Positions 42,444 through 50,842 of a stretch of 64,000 nt of DNA are shown here, piece after piece. The stretch spans positions 7,436,501 to 7,500,500 of the forward strand of contig NZ_JACHNC010000001.1 of the NCBI RefSeq assembly GCF_014205215.1, read 5' to 3'. The position numbers and the translations under genes are program-made. The notes beneath the pieces were generated by a model. The model did no database searches and was not told the DNA's origin. It was given only the letters and a program-made list of their open reading frames with translations. The stretch's first letter is position 1; the number at the start of each line of letters is the position of its first letter. This DNA is from Actinoplanes lobatus. GTDB taxonomy: Bacteria > Actinomycetota > Actinomycetes > Mycobacteriales > Micromonosporaceae.

Positions 42444-44378
42444 TCAGGATGTGGCCGGGTTCGTGGTGACGCCAAGAGAGTGATGCACGGCGTTCAGCAA
42501 CTCCACCGCGGTGAAGGGCTTGCGGATCATCGGAATGCCGTCGGCCACCAGATGCTCGACTCGAACAGCCGCCTCGCTGTAACCCGAGATCAGCAGGATC
42601 CGGATGCCGGGGTGATGCAGACGTACCGTCTCGGCCAGACTGGATCCGGACATCTCCGGCATGACGATGTCGGTCAGAAGCAGGTCGAAAGGCTGCCGGT
42701 GGATACGGTCAAGCGCCGCTCGGCCGTGTTCGGCCTCGGTGACCTGATAGCCGTCGCTCTCCAGGATGCGCACGACGATCTTCCGGACCTCGGCATCGTC
42801 CTCCGCGACAAGAACGCGCCCCCGGCCGCTACCCTGCGCGGTCCTGTCCGCCTCGCCACCCCCGACCTTCCCGGCTACAGCCTCGCCCTCCCGTGTCTCG
42901 CGGGCGGCGACGGCCGGTAGCCGTATCCGGAAGGTGGTGCCGACGTTGAACTCGGACGACACGGTGATGTCACCGCCCGCATCGGTCACGATGGCGTACA
43001 CCGTAGCCAGGCCCAGTCCGGTGCCCTTTCCCTTGGCTTTGGTCGTGAAGAACGGCTCGAAGATGCGGGCGGCTACATCCGGGCTCATGCCCATACCCGT
43101 GTCGCTGACCTGCAACTGTACGTAGGGTCCGGCGGGCAGTGGCGGCAAGCGGTCGGGATCGTCGTCAAGCCGAACGGCGCTGGCCTCGATCACGACTGTG
43201 CCTCCATCGGGCATCGCGTCGCGGGCATTGATCACCAGGTTGAGCAGCACCTGCTCCATTCGGCCCAAGTCGGCGCGGATGGCGAGAGGCTGCCGCGACG
43301 GACGGGTGATCAGCTCGACATGATCGCCGATGGTGCGGCCGAGCAGGGCGCGGGCGTCTTCGATGACCGAATCGACGTCGATGATCTCAGCGTCGCCTGG
43401 CTCCTGGCGGGCGAACAGCAGCAACTGCTGGGTGAGGTCGCGGGCACGTTCGCCGCTGGCGCGGGCGCGGGCGAGGTCGTCACGGGCTTCGGGGTCGAGG
43501 GTGTCCTCCAGGACGAAGTCGATGTAGTTGAGGTTGATCGCGAGTAGGTTGTTGAAGTCGTGGGCGACGCCTCCGGCAAGCTGGCCGAGGCATTCCAGCC
43601 GCTCAGCGAGAGCCGAGCGTTCGATGATCTGCCGGTGACGCTCCTCGGCGCGCTTGACGGTGGTGATGTTCCGCTCGATGCGGGCGACAGCGACAACCTG
43701 ACCGAGACGGTCGCGTATCGGCCACATGCTGACCGATACGTCGATGATCGACCCATCCTTGCGGACCCGGCGGGCCTCGGCCACGCCGATGCTCTTGCCC
43801 GCGCTCAGTGCCGCCATGGTGGCGGGCAGATCGACGATCTGATCCGGTGTCAACACCATGGCGATGAGGCGCCCGATCGCCTCTCCGGCCTCCCAACCGT
43901 ACTGACGCGTCGCGCCATCGTTCCAGGTGGTGACGACGCCGGTGACGTCGGTCGTGATGACGGCGTCCTCGGAGGTACGCACGATCGCGGCGAGGGTCGA
44001 CTCCTGCTCGGCACCCCGGTGCGCCCGGCGCTCCAGCATTCCGAGCCGGTGGGCGAAGCCTACGCTGAGAAGGGTCATCCCGAGGACCAGCACCAGGCGC
44101 ACTATCTGGTTCGTGGTCCCGGGTAAATCGCTGCGCACGGACATGACCTCGACCAGCAGCACGGCAACCAGCCCGACGCCGGCCACCGCCCACGGGCGCA
44201 GCAGAATCGCCGCGAGCACCGGCGCCAACAGGACCAGCCAGAGAAACACCACGTCGGGTGGCGTGAGGAAATCCGCCACGACCGCCACGATGACGAGCAC
44301 CGCTACGGTCGTGAGCAACGCGGCCCCCCAGCCGCTCCGAAGCGCCACTACGCGGTCCCGCTGTATCGAAACACCCAT
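42444..44378 (-). CDS. Hybrid histidine kinase (PAS-HisKA-HATPase-REC)
   Basis: The 644-residue protein starts at ATG 44378. It has about five or six membrane segments up to residue 110 (DUF4118-like region), a PAS domain (RTSEDAVITTDVTGVVTTWN, DGATRQYGWEAGEAIGRLIA), the kinase box LGQLAGGVAHDFNNLLAINL with His273, HATPase boxes (LNLVINARDAMPDGGTVVIE, EPFFTTKAKGKGTGLGLATV), and a C-terminal receiver (RVLVAEDDAEVRKIVVRILE, Asp in DLLLTDIVMPEMSG). No output regulator lies nearby, so signalling is by an unlinked histidine phosphotransfer protein or within the receiver itself. A 265-base gap precedes it with nothing else recognised. Confidence 0.92.
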   Translation of the reverse strand: MGVSIQRDRVVALRSGWGAALLTTVAVLVIVAVVADFLTPPDVVFLWLVLLAPVLAAILLRPWAVAGVGLVAVLLVEVMSVRSDLPGTTNQIVRLVLVLGMTLLSVGFAHRLGMLERRAHRGAEQESTLAAIVRTSEDAVITTDVTGVVTTWNDGATRQYGWEAGEAIGRLIAMVLTPDQIVDLPATMAALSAGKSIGVAEARRVRKDGSIIDVSVSMWPIRDRLGQVVAVARIERNITTVKRAEERHRQIIERSALAERLECLGQLAGGVAHDFNNLLAINLNYIDFVLEDTLDPEARDDLARARASGERARDLTQQLLLFARQEPGDAEIIDVDSVIEDARALLGRTIGDHVELITRPSRQPLAIRADLGRMEQVLLNLVINARDAMPDGGTVVIEASAVRLDDDPDRLPPLPAGPYVQLQVSDTGMGMSPDVAARIFEPFFTTKAKGKGTGLGLATVYAIVTDAGGDITVSSEFNVGTTFRIRLPAVAARETREGEAVAGKVGGGEADRTAQGSGRGRVLVAEDDAEVRKIVVRILESDGYQVTEAEHGRAALDRIHRQPFDLLLTDIVMPEMSGSSLAETVRLHHPGIRILLISGYSEAAVRVEHLVADGIPMIRKPFTAVELLNAVHHSLGVTTNPATS

Positions 44379-44643
44379 GCACGGCCCCCAACCGAGTGGA
44401 TGCCTGCCACCGCTAGGGATTCGGGAGTATCCCGCCCCAACCCGGCAGGACAAATTTCGGCCTTGGCGCGCTGGCGATGAGCACGCCCCGCCGCCGGCCT
44501 GGCTCCCACGGGAGACCATCGCTTCCCAGCATGGCATCCCGGGACTGACTGGCCGATACACTCAGGAATTCAGGCCTGATTTGTACGGGCTGGGCAGGAT
44601 CTCCTTCACCGTTTCCTTCTCGAACCCCACCTAGGTTGGACCG

Positions 44644-45336
44644 GTGACGGTGATCAAAGCGGTCTTCTTCGACATCGGTGGGACCATCCTCGACGAGTCC
44701 CGGGAGTTCGCCGCCTGGGCGGACTGGCTCGGCGTGCCGCGGCACACGCTGTCCGCGGTGTTCGGGGCGGTGTTGGCCCGAGGTCTCGACTACCGGGAGA
44801 CGTTCCGGACCTTCCGGCCCGGCTTCGACATCGACACCGAGCGGCGGCTCCGGGCAGCCGCCGGGAAACCGGAGACCTTCGGCGAGCAGGATCTCTACCC
44901 GGACGCGCGAACCTGCCTGGCCGCCCTCAAAGAGCAGGGGCTGCTCGTCGGGCTCGCCGGCAACCAGCCTGCCCACGCCGAGCAGTTGCTGAGGGCGCTC
45001 GACCTGCCGGCCGACGTGATCGGCACCTCCGAGGGCTGGGGTGTGACGAAACCGGCGCCGGCCTTCTTCGACCGGGTCCTCGACGCCGCCGGGGTGGAAC
45101 CCGCATCGATCCTGTACGTCGGCGACCGCCCCGACAACGACGCCGCCCCGGCCATCGCCGCCGGCATGCGGGCGTGCCTGATCCGGCGCAGCCCCTGGGG
45201 CCACATCCTCGACATGCCGGACGTGGCCGCGCGGTGCCTGTTCCGCATCGACTCCCTGGACGAACTTCCCGTCCTGATCGCGAAACACAACACCACGACC
45301 GCACAGGACGGCGAGAATTCTCCGTCGCGCATGTAA
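44644..45336 (+). CDS. HAD-family hydrolase
   Basis: The 230-residue protein has all HAD motifs: motif I KAVFFDIGGTILDESREFAA (with Asp-x-Gly replaced by DIGGT, typical), motif II GLLVGLAGNQPAHAEQLLRA, motif III/IV GVTKPAPAFFDRVLDAAGVE and ILYVGDRPDNDAAPAIAAGM. It is a GTG-started single gene. The specificity cannot be read. Its first catalytic aspartate is Asp10 in FFDIGG; the second Asp that acts as general acid is not conserved in the DIGGT variant. Confidence 0.88.
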   Translation: MTVIKAVFFDIGGTILDESREFAAWADWLGVPRHTLSAVFGAVLARGLDYRETFRTFRPGFDIDTERRLRAAAGKPETFGEQDLYPDARTCLAALKEQGLLVGLAGNQPAHAEQLLRALDLPADVIGTSEGWGVTKPAPAFFDRVLDAAGVEPASILYVGDRPDNDAAPAIAAGMRACLIRRSPWGHILDMPDVAARCLFRIDSLDELPVLIAKHNTTTAQDGENSPSRM

Positions 45337-45396
45337 CCGGATGCGCGCCTGCGGTGTGTTCTCTGGTGTGCGCAACACCGACGGGAAGCGGGAACC

Positions 45397-45909
45397 ATGA
45401 CAGGTAAGGACAGCGCCGACTTCGACGCCTTCTACATAGCGACCGGCCGCCGCGTCGTGCTCTACCTGTATGCCGCCTGCGGTGACCGCGCCGAAGCCCA
45501 GGACCTCGCCCAGGAAGCCTTCGCCCGCGCCTGGCAACACTGGTCCCGGGTCTCCCGGTACGAGGATCCCGAGGCCTGGGTGCGTTCGGTCGCCTGGCGG
45601 CTGATGGCCAACCGCTGGCGCGGCCTGCGGCGCCGGCTGGCCGCCCGCGCCAGGATGGGCCGCCCCGACGAGGCCATCGGCGGCCCGTCCCCGGACCGGG
45701 TGGCCGTCACCGGCGCGCTCCAGCGCCTGCCGGCGGCGCAGCGGCAGGCCATCGCCATGCACTACCTGCTGGACATGCCGGTCCACGAGATCGCGGCGAG
45801 CACCGGCGTCCCGGTGGGCACGATCAAGGTGCGGCTCTCCCGGGCCCGGACGGCACTCAGCGGACTACTCGACGAGAAGGAGAACAGTGATGTCACATCC
45901 GGTGCCTGA
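45397..45909 (+). CDS. SigE-family ECF RNA polymerase sigma factor
   Basis: The 170-residue protein has region 2 (FYIATGRRVVLYLYAACGDR, AEAQDLAQEAFARAWQHWSR) and region 4 (ALQRLPAAQRQAIAMHYLLD, HEIAASTGVPVGTIKVRLSR). The SigE-like subfamily is common in actinomycetes and often lacks a classical anti-sigma factor. The next gene overlaps it by 20 bases and encodes a single-pass membrane protein that may serve as a regulator. Confidence 0.92.
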   Translation: MTGKDSADFDAFYIATGRRVVLYLYAACGDRAEAQDLAQEAFARAWQHWSRVSRYEDPEAWVRSVAWRLMANRWRGLRRRLAARARMGRPDEAIGGPSPDRVAVTGALQRLPAAQRQAIAMHYLLDMPVHEIAASTGVPVGTIKVRLSRARTALSGLLDEKENSDVTSGA

Positions 45910-46462
45910 GCGCCTGCGGGAACTGGCCGACGACGTACGCGACCTCGAGATGAAACCGGCCGCCGAGGTCCGCGCGCGCGGCCGCGCCCGGGGCCGCCGT
46001 CAGCTGGCCGCGACGGCGTCGGCGGCCGCTGCCGTGGTGGCGGTGTCGGCGGGCGTCGCGTTCGCGGGGCCGTGGCAGGACGAGATCTCGATAGAGCCCG
46101 CGGGGCCCGCCCCGTTCACCTGCGAGCTCATGCTCCCGGACAGCCCTTCCGACGTCCAGGTCCGGGCGTCCGACGCCGGGATCGCTTCGGAGCTGCGCGA
46201 GCGGGGTTTCACGGTGCTTGACGGGGCGGTCGCATCCGAGGCCGCGACCACCCTGACCTACGGGCCCGAGTCCGTCGGCAGGGCGATGTTGCTGCGGGCG
46301 GCCGTGCACGGCGAGGTCACGATGCGGTTCGATCCGGGCCGCTCCGATCCGGCCATCGACCTGGCCCCAGGGCCGGACTTCGACCGTCTCGCCACCGCCA
46401 CCGAACTCAACCAGAACCTGGTCACCGCCGGCGTGCCGACCGCGCCACCACAGTGCGGTTAA
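45890..46462 (+). CDS. Single-pass membrane protein, putative sigma-factor regulator
   Basis: The 190-residue protein starts at ATG 45890, with AAGGAG 7 bases upstream. A cytoplasmic N-terminal segment (PVPERLRELADDVRDLEMKP, then an Arg-rich stretch) is followed by one membrane helix (LAATASAAAAVVAVSAGVAF). A secreted-side domain contains CELMLPDSPSDVQVRASDAG and ends NQNLVTAGVPTAPPQCG. It has the topology of an anti-sigma factor but no zinc-binding HxxxCxxC motif. Its position after the ECF gene supports a regulatory role by inference. A mutated copy of its last 35 codons recurs at 46980-47087. Confidence 0.75.
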   Translation: MSHPVPERLRELADDVRDLEMKPAAEVRARGRARGRRQLAATASAAAAVVAVSAGVAFAGPWQDEISIEPAGPAPFTCELMLPDSPSDVQVRASDAGIASELRERGFTVLDGAVASEAATTLTYGPESVGRAMLLRAAVHGEVTMRFDPGRSDPAIDLAPGPDFDRLATATELNQNLVTAGVPTAPPQCG

Positions 46463-46495
46463 ACATCCGTGCCATCGGCTCCTAGAGTGATCGAC

Positions 46496-46857
46496 ATGGC
46501 GGTCACGCGATTTATCACCGGGCTGTACGGATACCTGGCGGCGCTCGTCGCCTTCCTGTGGATCGGCATCCTGACCGGTGGCGCCGATCCCGGGGACTCC
46601 CTCGCCGCCGGCTGGCTGCCGCCTTCCTGATCGCCCTGCTCGCCACCGTGGCCGTACTCGTGGTGAGTTGGCGACGGCAGCGGACCGGGCAGCCGATCGC
46701 CGCCTCACTCGCTGGCATGGCGGTGGGCCTGCTCCTGACGGCCCTGCTGACCGTTCGCGTCTTTCCGGTCATGCGGCAGGCCGCCTCCACCTGTCCTTGC
46801 GAGGCGATCCTCGACCAGTCGGTGACCAGCAGCGGCCGGACTGATGTCCGTCGGTGA
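46496..46857 (+). pseudogene. Frameshifted small membrane protein
   Basis: The frame from ATG 46496 begins MAVTRFITGLYGYLAALVAF, LWIGILTGGADPGDSLAAG, and stops at 46630. The continuation in another frame, AAFLIALLATVAVLVVSWRR, GMAVGLLLTALLTVRVFPVM, reads through to 46857. The two hydrophobic parts look like one protein broken by a one-base loss at about 46617-46621. No family was recognised. Confidence 0.6.
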
Positions 46858-46982
46858 CGCAGGGCCAGGGCTGTCGCGAGTCGGCGGGCGCCGCCGTAGC
46901 CGTCGACGGCCAGGGTGGTGAACGGAAGTTCGGGCTGGCTGATCAGGGCGATCTGGCCGCCGGACTCGTGGTGGACGGCCAT
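46855..46982 (-). pseudogene. Fragment of a LacI-family regulator gene
   Basis: On the minus strand the frame gives VHHESGGQIALISQPELPFT, TLAVDGYGGARRLATALA. This is nearly the same as YHESGGRIALISQPELPFTT, LSIDNYGGARRLAVALA in the intact LacI regulator at 56416-57426. Only about 40 codons remain, with unrelated sequence on both sides. Confidence 0.8.
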
Positions 46983-47087
46983 CGACCTGGCCCTGGGCCG
47001 AACTGCGACCGAGTCGCCTCCGCCGCCGAACTCAACCAGAACCTGGTTACCGTCGGCGTACCGATCGCGCCACCACAGTGCGGCTGA
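46980..47087 (+). repeat. Diverged duplicate of the 3' end of the membrane-regulator gene
   Basis: This stretch matches 46353-46462 with scattered substitutions, both coding AAELNQNLVTVGVPIAPPQCG-like ends and a following stop. It is joined directly to the LacI fragment, so it is debris from a duplication and recombination event. Confidence 0.75.
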
Positions 47088-47264
47088 GATCCGTGTGTCT
47101 CCTACTCGCAGGCCTCGACCGGTTGCCGGAGGATGGTGCGGAGTTTGCCGGGGTCGACCGTGCGGTCGTCGCTGAGGTAGATCTCGTCAGCTTCTCGGCC
47201 CTGAAGGACCGTGCTCGCGTCAGTGAGTTCGGTGTGGAGGGGACGGCTGACCAGCCCGAGACGC
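47088..47264 (-). other. Possible C-terminal gene remnant
   Basis: On the minus strand an open stretch reads TDASTVLQGREADEIYLSDD, RTVDPGKLRTILRQPVEACE, then a stop near 47102. It looks like the end of a real protein, but no start or family was recognised. It borders the left end of the iscB element. Confidence 0.35.
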
Positions 47265-47529
47265 CTTGAAGGAGGTGACTACGTTGCACATGAGACAGTC
47301 GACCCACTCCGGTGTGCTTCCTCAGCGCCGGACTCTGGAATCCGTGTCAGCAGACAAGCCGACGAGAGCGCACGAAACGGGACACGGACACCGCGACACT
47401 GTTGCGGTACCTGGTGTGCAACATGGGCGAGGGGAGACCACTGCCCCGATTCCGGGCCAGTGGCGTCACCCGAACGGGCAACCGTCCGGAGACCGGGGCC
47501 GTAAGACCCCACCAACCCACCATCCGGTC
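47265..47529 (+). ncRNA. Probable omega-RNA region of IscB
   Basis: The 265 bases directly before iscB are GC-rich with several small hairpins, for example GGGG-CCGTAAGA-CCCC just before the start codon (about 47492-47507) and ACGGGCAACCGT. The open frame that continues upstream of the iscB start has no protein-like character here. The known arrangement in IscB systems is an omega-RNA encoded immediately 5' of and partly overlapping iscB, with the guide at its 5' end from outside the element. The boundaries are not fixed; the guide would lie near 47245-47265. Confidence 0.65.
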
Positions 47530-48837
47530 GTGCTCGTCCTCGACAAACACGCCCGGCCACTACAACCATGCACACCCGCCCGCGCCCGCAAACTGCTCAC
47601 CGCCGGCCGCGCCGTCGTACACCGGCACACCCCGTTCGTCATCCGGCTCAAAGACCGCACCGCGCAAGAGTCCGAGATTTTGGGGGTGGAGGTCGGTGTG
47701 GACCCGGGGTCGAAGGCGACCGGCGTCGCCGTGTTCACCACACGGGCCGGCGCCCGTACCGGGCTGCTCTGCATCGAGGTCCGGCACCGGGGCGGATTGA
47801 TCCGCGACAAACTCACCGCCCGGGCCGCACGGCGCCGCGGCCGCCGGTCACGAAACCTGCGCCACCGGCAGCCACGGTTCAGCAACCGCGCCCGGCCCAA
47901 AGGCTGGCTCGCCCCGTCGCTGCGGCACCGGGTCGAAACCACCATGTCGTGGGTGGAGCGGCTACGCCGGTGGGCGCCGATCACCCGGCTGCACGTCGAG
48001 AGGGTCGCGTTCGACACCCAACTGCTGCAGAACCCGGCCATTGCGGGTGTGCAGTATCAGGCTGGGGAACTCGCCGGGTACGAGGTCCGCGAGTACCTGC
48101 TCGAGAAGTGGAAACGCCGGTGCGCGTACTGCGGCGCTACGGGGATACCGCTCAACATCGACCACATCCGCCCGAAGGCGCGCGGTGGCTCCGACAGGAT
48201 GGTGAACCTCACCCTGGCGTGCGTCCCGTGCAACCAGGCGAAAGGCTCCACACTTGTAGAGGTGTTCCTGACCGGTCGGCCGGTCGTGCTCGCCCGGATC
48301 CTGCGCCAGGCGAAGACACCGCTGCGCGACGCGGCCGCGGCGAGTTCGACCCGGTGGGCGTTGTGGCGGGCCCTGACCTGCACCGGCCTGCCAGTGCAGG
48401 TTGCTACCGGCGGCCGCACGAAATGGAACCGGCACCGCACCGGCGCACCGAAAACCCACACCCTCGACGCGCTGCACGTCGGCGCCCTCGACGCCGTCAC
48501 CCGGTGGCCGAACACGACGCTGGTCGCGACGTCGACGGGCCGGGGCAGCTACGCCCGCACCCGCAGCAACAGGTACGGCTTCCCCCGCCTACACCTACCG
48601 AGAACGAAACAGGTGCACGGCTTCGCCACCGGCGACCTCGTCCACGCCGTCGTCCCCACCGGCGCCAAACGCGGCACACACACCGGCCGGGTCGCCGTAC
48701 GCACCACCGGCAGCTTCAACATCCGCACCACAACCGGACTGATCCAAGGAATCCACCACCGCCACATCCGGCTCCTGCAACGCGCCGACGGCTGGGCCTA
48801 CACCCGCCAACCCGAAGGACCATCAACCCATGCCTGA
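47530..48837 (+). CDS. iscB: RNA-guided endonuclease IscB (RuvC + HNH)
   Basis: The 435-residue protein starts at GTG 47530. Residues 1-45 form the PLMP-type N-domain (VLVLDKHARPLQPCTPARAR, KLLTAGRAVVHRHTPFVIRL). RuvC-I carries Asp58 (VEVGVDPGSKATGVAV). An arginine-rich bridge helix follows (RAARRRGRRSRNLRHRQ). RuvC-II carries Glu157 (HVERVAFDTQ). The HNH domain has Cys198, Cys201, His212, Asn226, Cys231 and Cys234 (CAYCGATGIPLNIDHIRPKA, RGGSDRMVNLTLACVPCNQA). RuvC-III carries His310 and Asp313 (KTHTLDALHVGAL). A C-terminal target-recognition part follows. All nuclease residues are intact. The family is the ancestor-type relative of Cas9, using the omega-RNA encoded just upstream. Confidence 0.93.
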   Translation: MLVLDKHARPLQPCTPARARKLLTAGRAVVHRHTPFVIRLKDRTAQESEILGVEVGVDPGSKATGVAVFTTRAGARTGLLCIEVRHRGGLIRDKLTARAARRRGRRSRNLRHRQPRFSNRARPKGWLAPSLRHRVETTMSWVERLRRWAPITRLHVERVAFDTQLLQNPAIAGVQYQAGELAGYEVREYLLEKWKRRCAYCGATGIPLNIDHIRPKARGGSDRMVNLTLACVPCNQAKGSTLVEVFLTGRPVVLARILRQAKTPLRDAAAASSTRWALWRALTCTGLPVQVATGGRTKWNRHRTGAPKTHTLDALHVGALDAVTRWPNTTLVATSTGRGSYARTRSNRYGFPRLHLPRTKQVHGFATGDLVHAVVPTGAKRGTHTGRVAVRTTGSFNIRTTTGLIQGIHHRHIRLLQRADGWAYTRQPEGPSTHA

Positions 48838-48895
48838 CACGAACCCACCGGGCCGTACCGGGCTTCCTCCCGGCCCTGAAGGACCCCCGCCGCGC

Positions 48896-49558
48896 TCACC
48901 GGTGGGAGCGGACCAGGCCGGATTCGTAGGCGATGATCACGGCCTGGACCCGGTCGCGGGCGCCGATCTTGGCCAGGACCCGGCCGACGTGTTTCTTCAC
49001 GGTGGACTCGGTCAGGGTGAAGTGTTCGGCGATCTCGGTGTTGGTCCAGCCCTGCCCGACAGCGACCAGCACCTCGTGTTCGCGTTCACTCAGGCCGGCG
49101 AGGCGCGGGTCGGCCGCCGGCTGCGCGACGGGCGAGCGTTTCTCGGTGTAGGCGTCCATCAGCCGCCGGGTCAGGCTGGGCGCCACGACCGCGTCGCCGG
49201 TGGCGACGGCCCGGATGCCGGCGATCAACTCCTCCGGCCGGGTGTCCTTGAGCAGGAAACCCGAGGCGCCGGCGCGCAGGCCGGCATAGACGTATTCGTC
49301 GAGGCCGAAGGTGGTCAGGATCAACACGCGGGTACGGTCCCCGGCCGCGGTGATCCGGCGGGTGGCCTCGATGCCGTCCATGCCGGGCATCCGGATGTCC
49401 ATGAGCACCACGTCGGGGCGTAACTGTTCGGCCTGGCGTACGGCGTCGGCGCCGTTGCCGGCCTCACCGAGCACCTCCGTTTCGGCGGTGCTGTCGAGCA
49501 GCATCCGGAAGCCGAGGCGCTGCAACGGCTGGTCGTCGGCGATCAGCACGGTGATCAT
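48896..49558 (-). CDS. NarL-family response regulator
   Basis: The 220-residue protein has a receiver (ITVLIADDQPLQRLGFRMLL; Asp in PDVVLMDIRMPGMDGIEATR) and a LuxR HTH (LSEREHEVLVAVGQGWTNTE, LTESTVKKHVGRVLAKIGAR). It overlaps the kinase gene as ATGA at 49555-49558. It is the last gene of the ABC-kinase-regulator operon and converges on iscB. Confidence 0.95.
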   Translation of the reverse strand: MITVLIADDQPLQRLGFRMLLDSTAETEVLGEAGNGADAVRQAEQLRPDVVLMDIRMPGMDGIEATRRITAAGDRTRVLILTTFGLDEYVYAGLRAGASGFLLKDTRPEELIAGIRAVATGDAVVAPSLTRRLMDAYTEKRSPVAQPAADPRLAGLSEREHEVLVAVGQGWTNTEIAEHFTLTESTVKKHVGRVLAKIGARDRVQAVIIAYESGLVRSHR

Positions 49559-50817
49559 GGGTGTGGTCCTGTCGCGGTGAGAGTGACGTCGACGGCCCAG
49601 CCGCCACGATGAGGGCCGGCGGTGACGGTGCCGCCGTAGAGGCTCGCGCGTTCGCGGATGCCGACAATGCCGTGACCATCCGGCGAACGGGGGCCGTGGT
49701 GCCGGCCGGGCGAACCGCTGTCGGTCACCCGTACCCTCACCAGGTTTTCCTCTGATGTGACCGTGACCTGCGCGGACACGTCCCGGCCGGCATGTTTGAG
49801 GGTGTTGGTCAAGGCTTCCTGGACGATGCGGTAGACCGCGAGTTGCAGGCCTTGGCCGAGGTGGTGCAGATCGCCGGTGGTGCGGTAGGTGACGGCGAGC
49901 CCGGCCGCGCGGACGCCGGTGAGGAGACGGTCGATGTCGGCGAGGCCGGGTTGCGGCGTGAGTTCCGGGTCGTGGGTGTCATCGTGGAGCACGCCGAGCA
50001 TCCGGCGCAGATCGTCGAGGGCCTGACGGCCGGTCTCGCCGATCAACCGTAGCGGTTCGGCGGCCTTCTCCTGGCGGTTGGTGGCGAGGGCGGCACCGCC
50101 GTCGGCCAGGCCGATCATGATGGAGACGTGATGGCCGACGATGTCGTGCATCTCCCGGGCCACCCGTGCCCGCTCGGCCGCCACCGCGAGTTGTGCCTGC
50201 TGGTCGCGCTGGGTCTCCAGCCAGGTGACCCGCTCGGTCTGGGCGCCCTGGTAGGCGCGGAAGGTGCGCATCGCCAGACCGGCGGCGACACCGGCCGAGC
50301 AGGTGCCGAGCAGCAGCACGACGGTGGCCAGCCGGTGATCCGGTACCGGCTGAAGGACGTAGACCGCGAAGACGAACTCGGTCGCGGTGATCCCGGCCGC
50401 GAGAGCGAGCATCCGCATCGAGCAGCGCGCGGCGACCCCGTAGAGCATCACGAGCACGACCATGCCGGTGCTGATCCAGACGTTCATCGACCATTCGGCG
50501 AGCAGGATCACGGCGACCGCGAGGAAGCCGGCCATCGGAGCGCGGCGGCGCCACCACAGCGGGGCCAGCAGCAGGGCAGTCGCCGCCAGGATCAACGCCA
50601 CCGGCTGAGCCGGCTCGGGCGTCGGGTCATGCTCCCGGTCCTCGCCGAGCGCCTGCGGCAGGCTGAACAGCAGGAGCAGCCCGGCCACCACCGTGTCCCG
50701 CAACCATGGGTGGCGCTGGTCCAGGTTGCGGAACCGGTCCCGCCTGCCGAGCATCCAGCGGCCGACCGGATGATGCAGGAACGGGTCCGGCTCGCGTGGT
50801 GTGGCCGGGCTGTTCAT
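49555..50817 (-). CDS. Sensor histidine kinase, DesK/LiaS type
   Basis: The 420-residue protein has five or six membrane helices up to about residue 185. The phosphoacceptor helix AERARVAREMHDIVGHHVSI carries His224, and HATPase boxes follow (YRIVQEALTNTLKHAGRDVS; SPDGHGIVGIRERASLYGGT). It lies downstream of an ABC exporter in the same orientation (25-base gap) and is co-translated with its regulator, the usual layout of systems that sense and export antibiotics or peptides. Confidence 0.93.
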   Translation of the reverse strand: MNSPATPREPDPFLHHPVGRWMLGRRDRFRNLDQRHPWLRDTVVAGLLLLFSLPQALGEDREHDPTPEPAQPVALILAATALLLAPLWWRRRAPMAGFLAVAVILLAEWSMNVWISTGMVVLVMLYGVAARCSMRMLALAAGITATEFVFAVYVLQPVPDHRLATVVLLLGTCSAGVAAGLAMRTFRAYQGAQTERVTWLETQRDQQAQLAVAAERARVAREMHDIVGHHVSIMIGLADGGAALATNRQEKAAEPLRLIGETGRQALDDLRRMLGVLHDDTHDPELTPQPGLADIDRLLTGVRAAGLAVTYRTTGDLHHLGQGLQLAVYRIVQEALTNTLKHAGRDVSAQVTVTSEENLVRVRVTDSGSPGRHHGPRSPDGHGIVGIRERASLYGGTVTAGPHRGGWAVDVTLTATGPHP

Positions 50818-50842
50818 CTTGTGATTCTCGATGCCGCGGGGA

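Larger units (their letters stand above)
47265..48886 (+). mobile_element. IscB-carrying IS200/IS605-type element without tnpA
   Basis: The block from CTTGAAGGAGG (47265-47275) to the palindrome-like end around GGGCTTCCTCCCGGCCC and TGAAGGACCCC (48859-48886) encloses omega-RNA and iscB only. No TnpA (Y1 transposase) gene is present, so it would depend on a helper. Both limits are estimated from sequence look and gene content and are approximate. Confidence 0.55.

Noticed and set aside
47266..47529. An N-terminal extension of IscB starting at 47266
   Set aside because: The extension lacks protein-like character, is hairpin-rich, and lies where omega-RNA is expected; the conserved PLMP-type N-domain starts at 47530.
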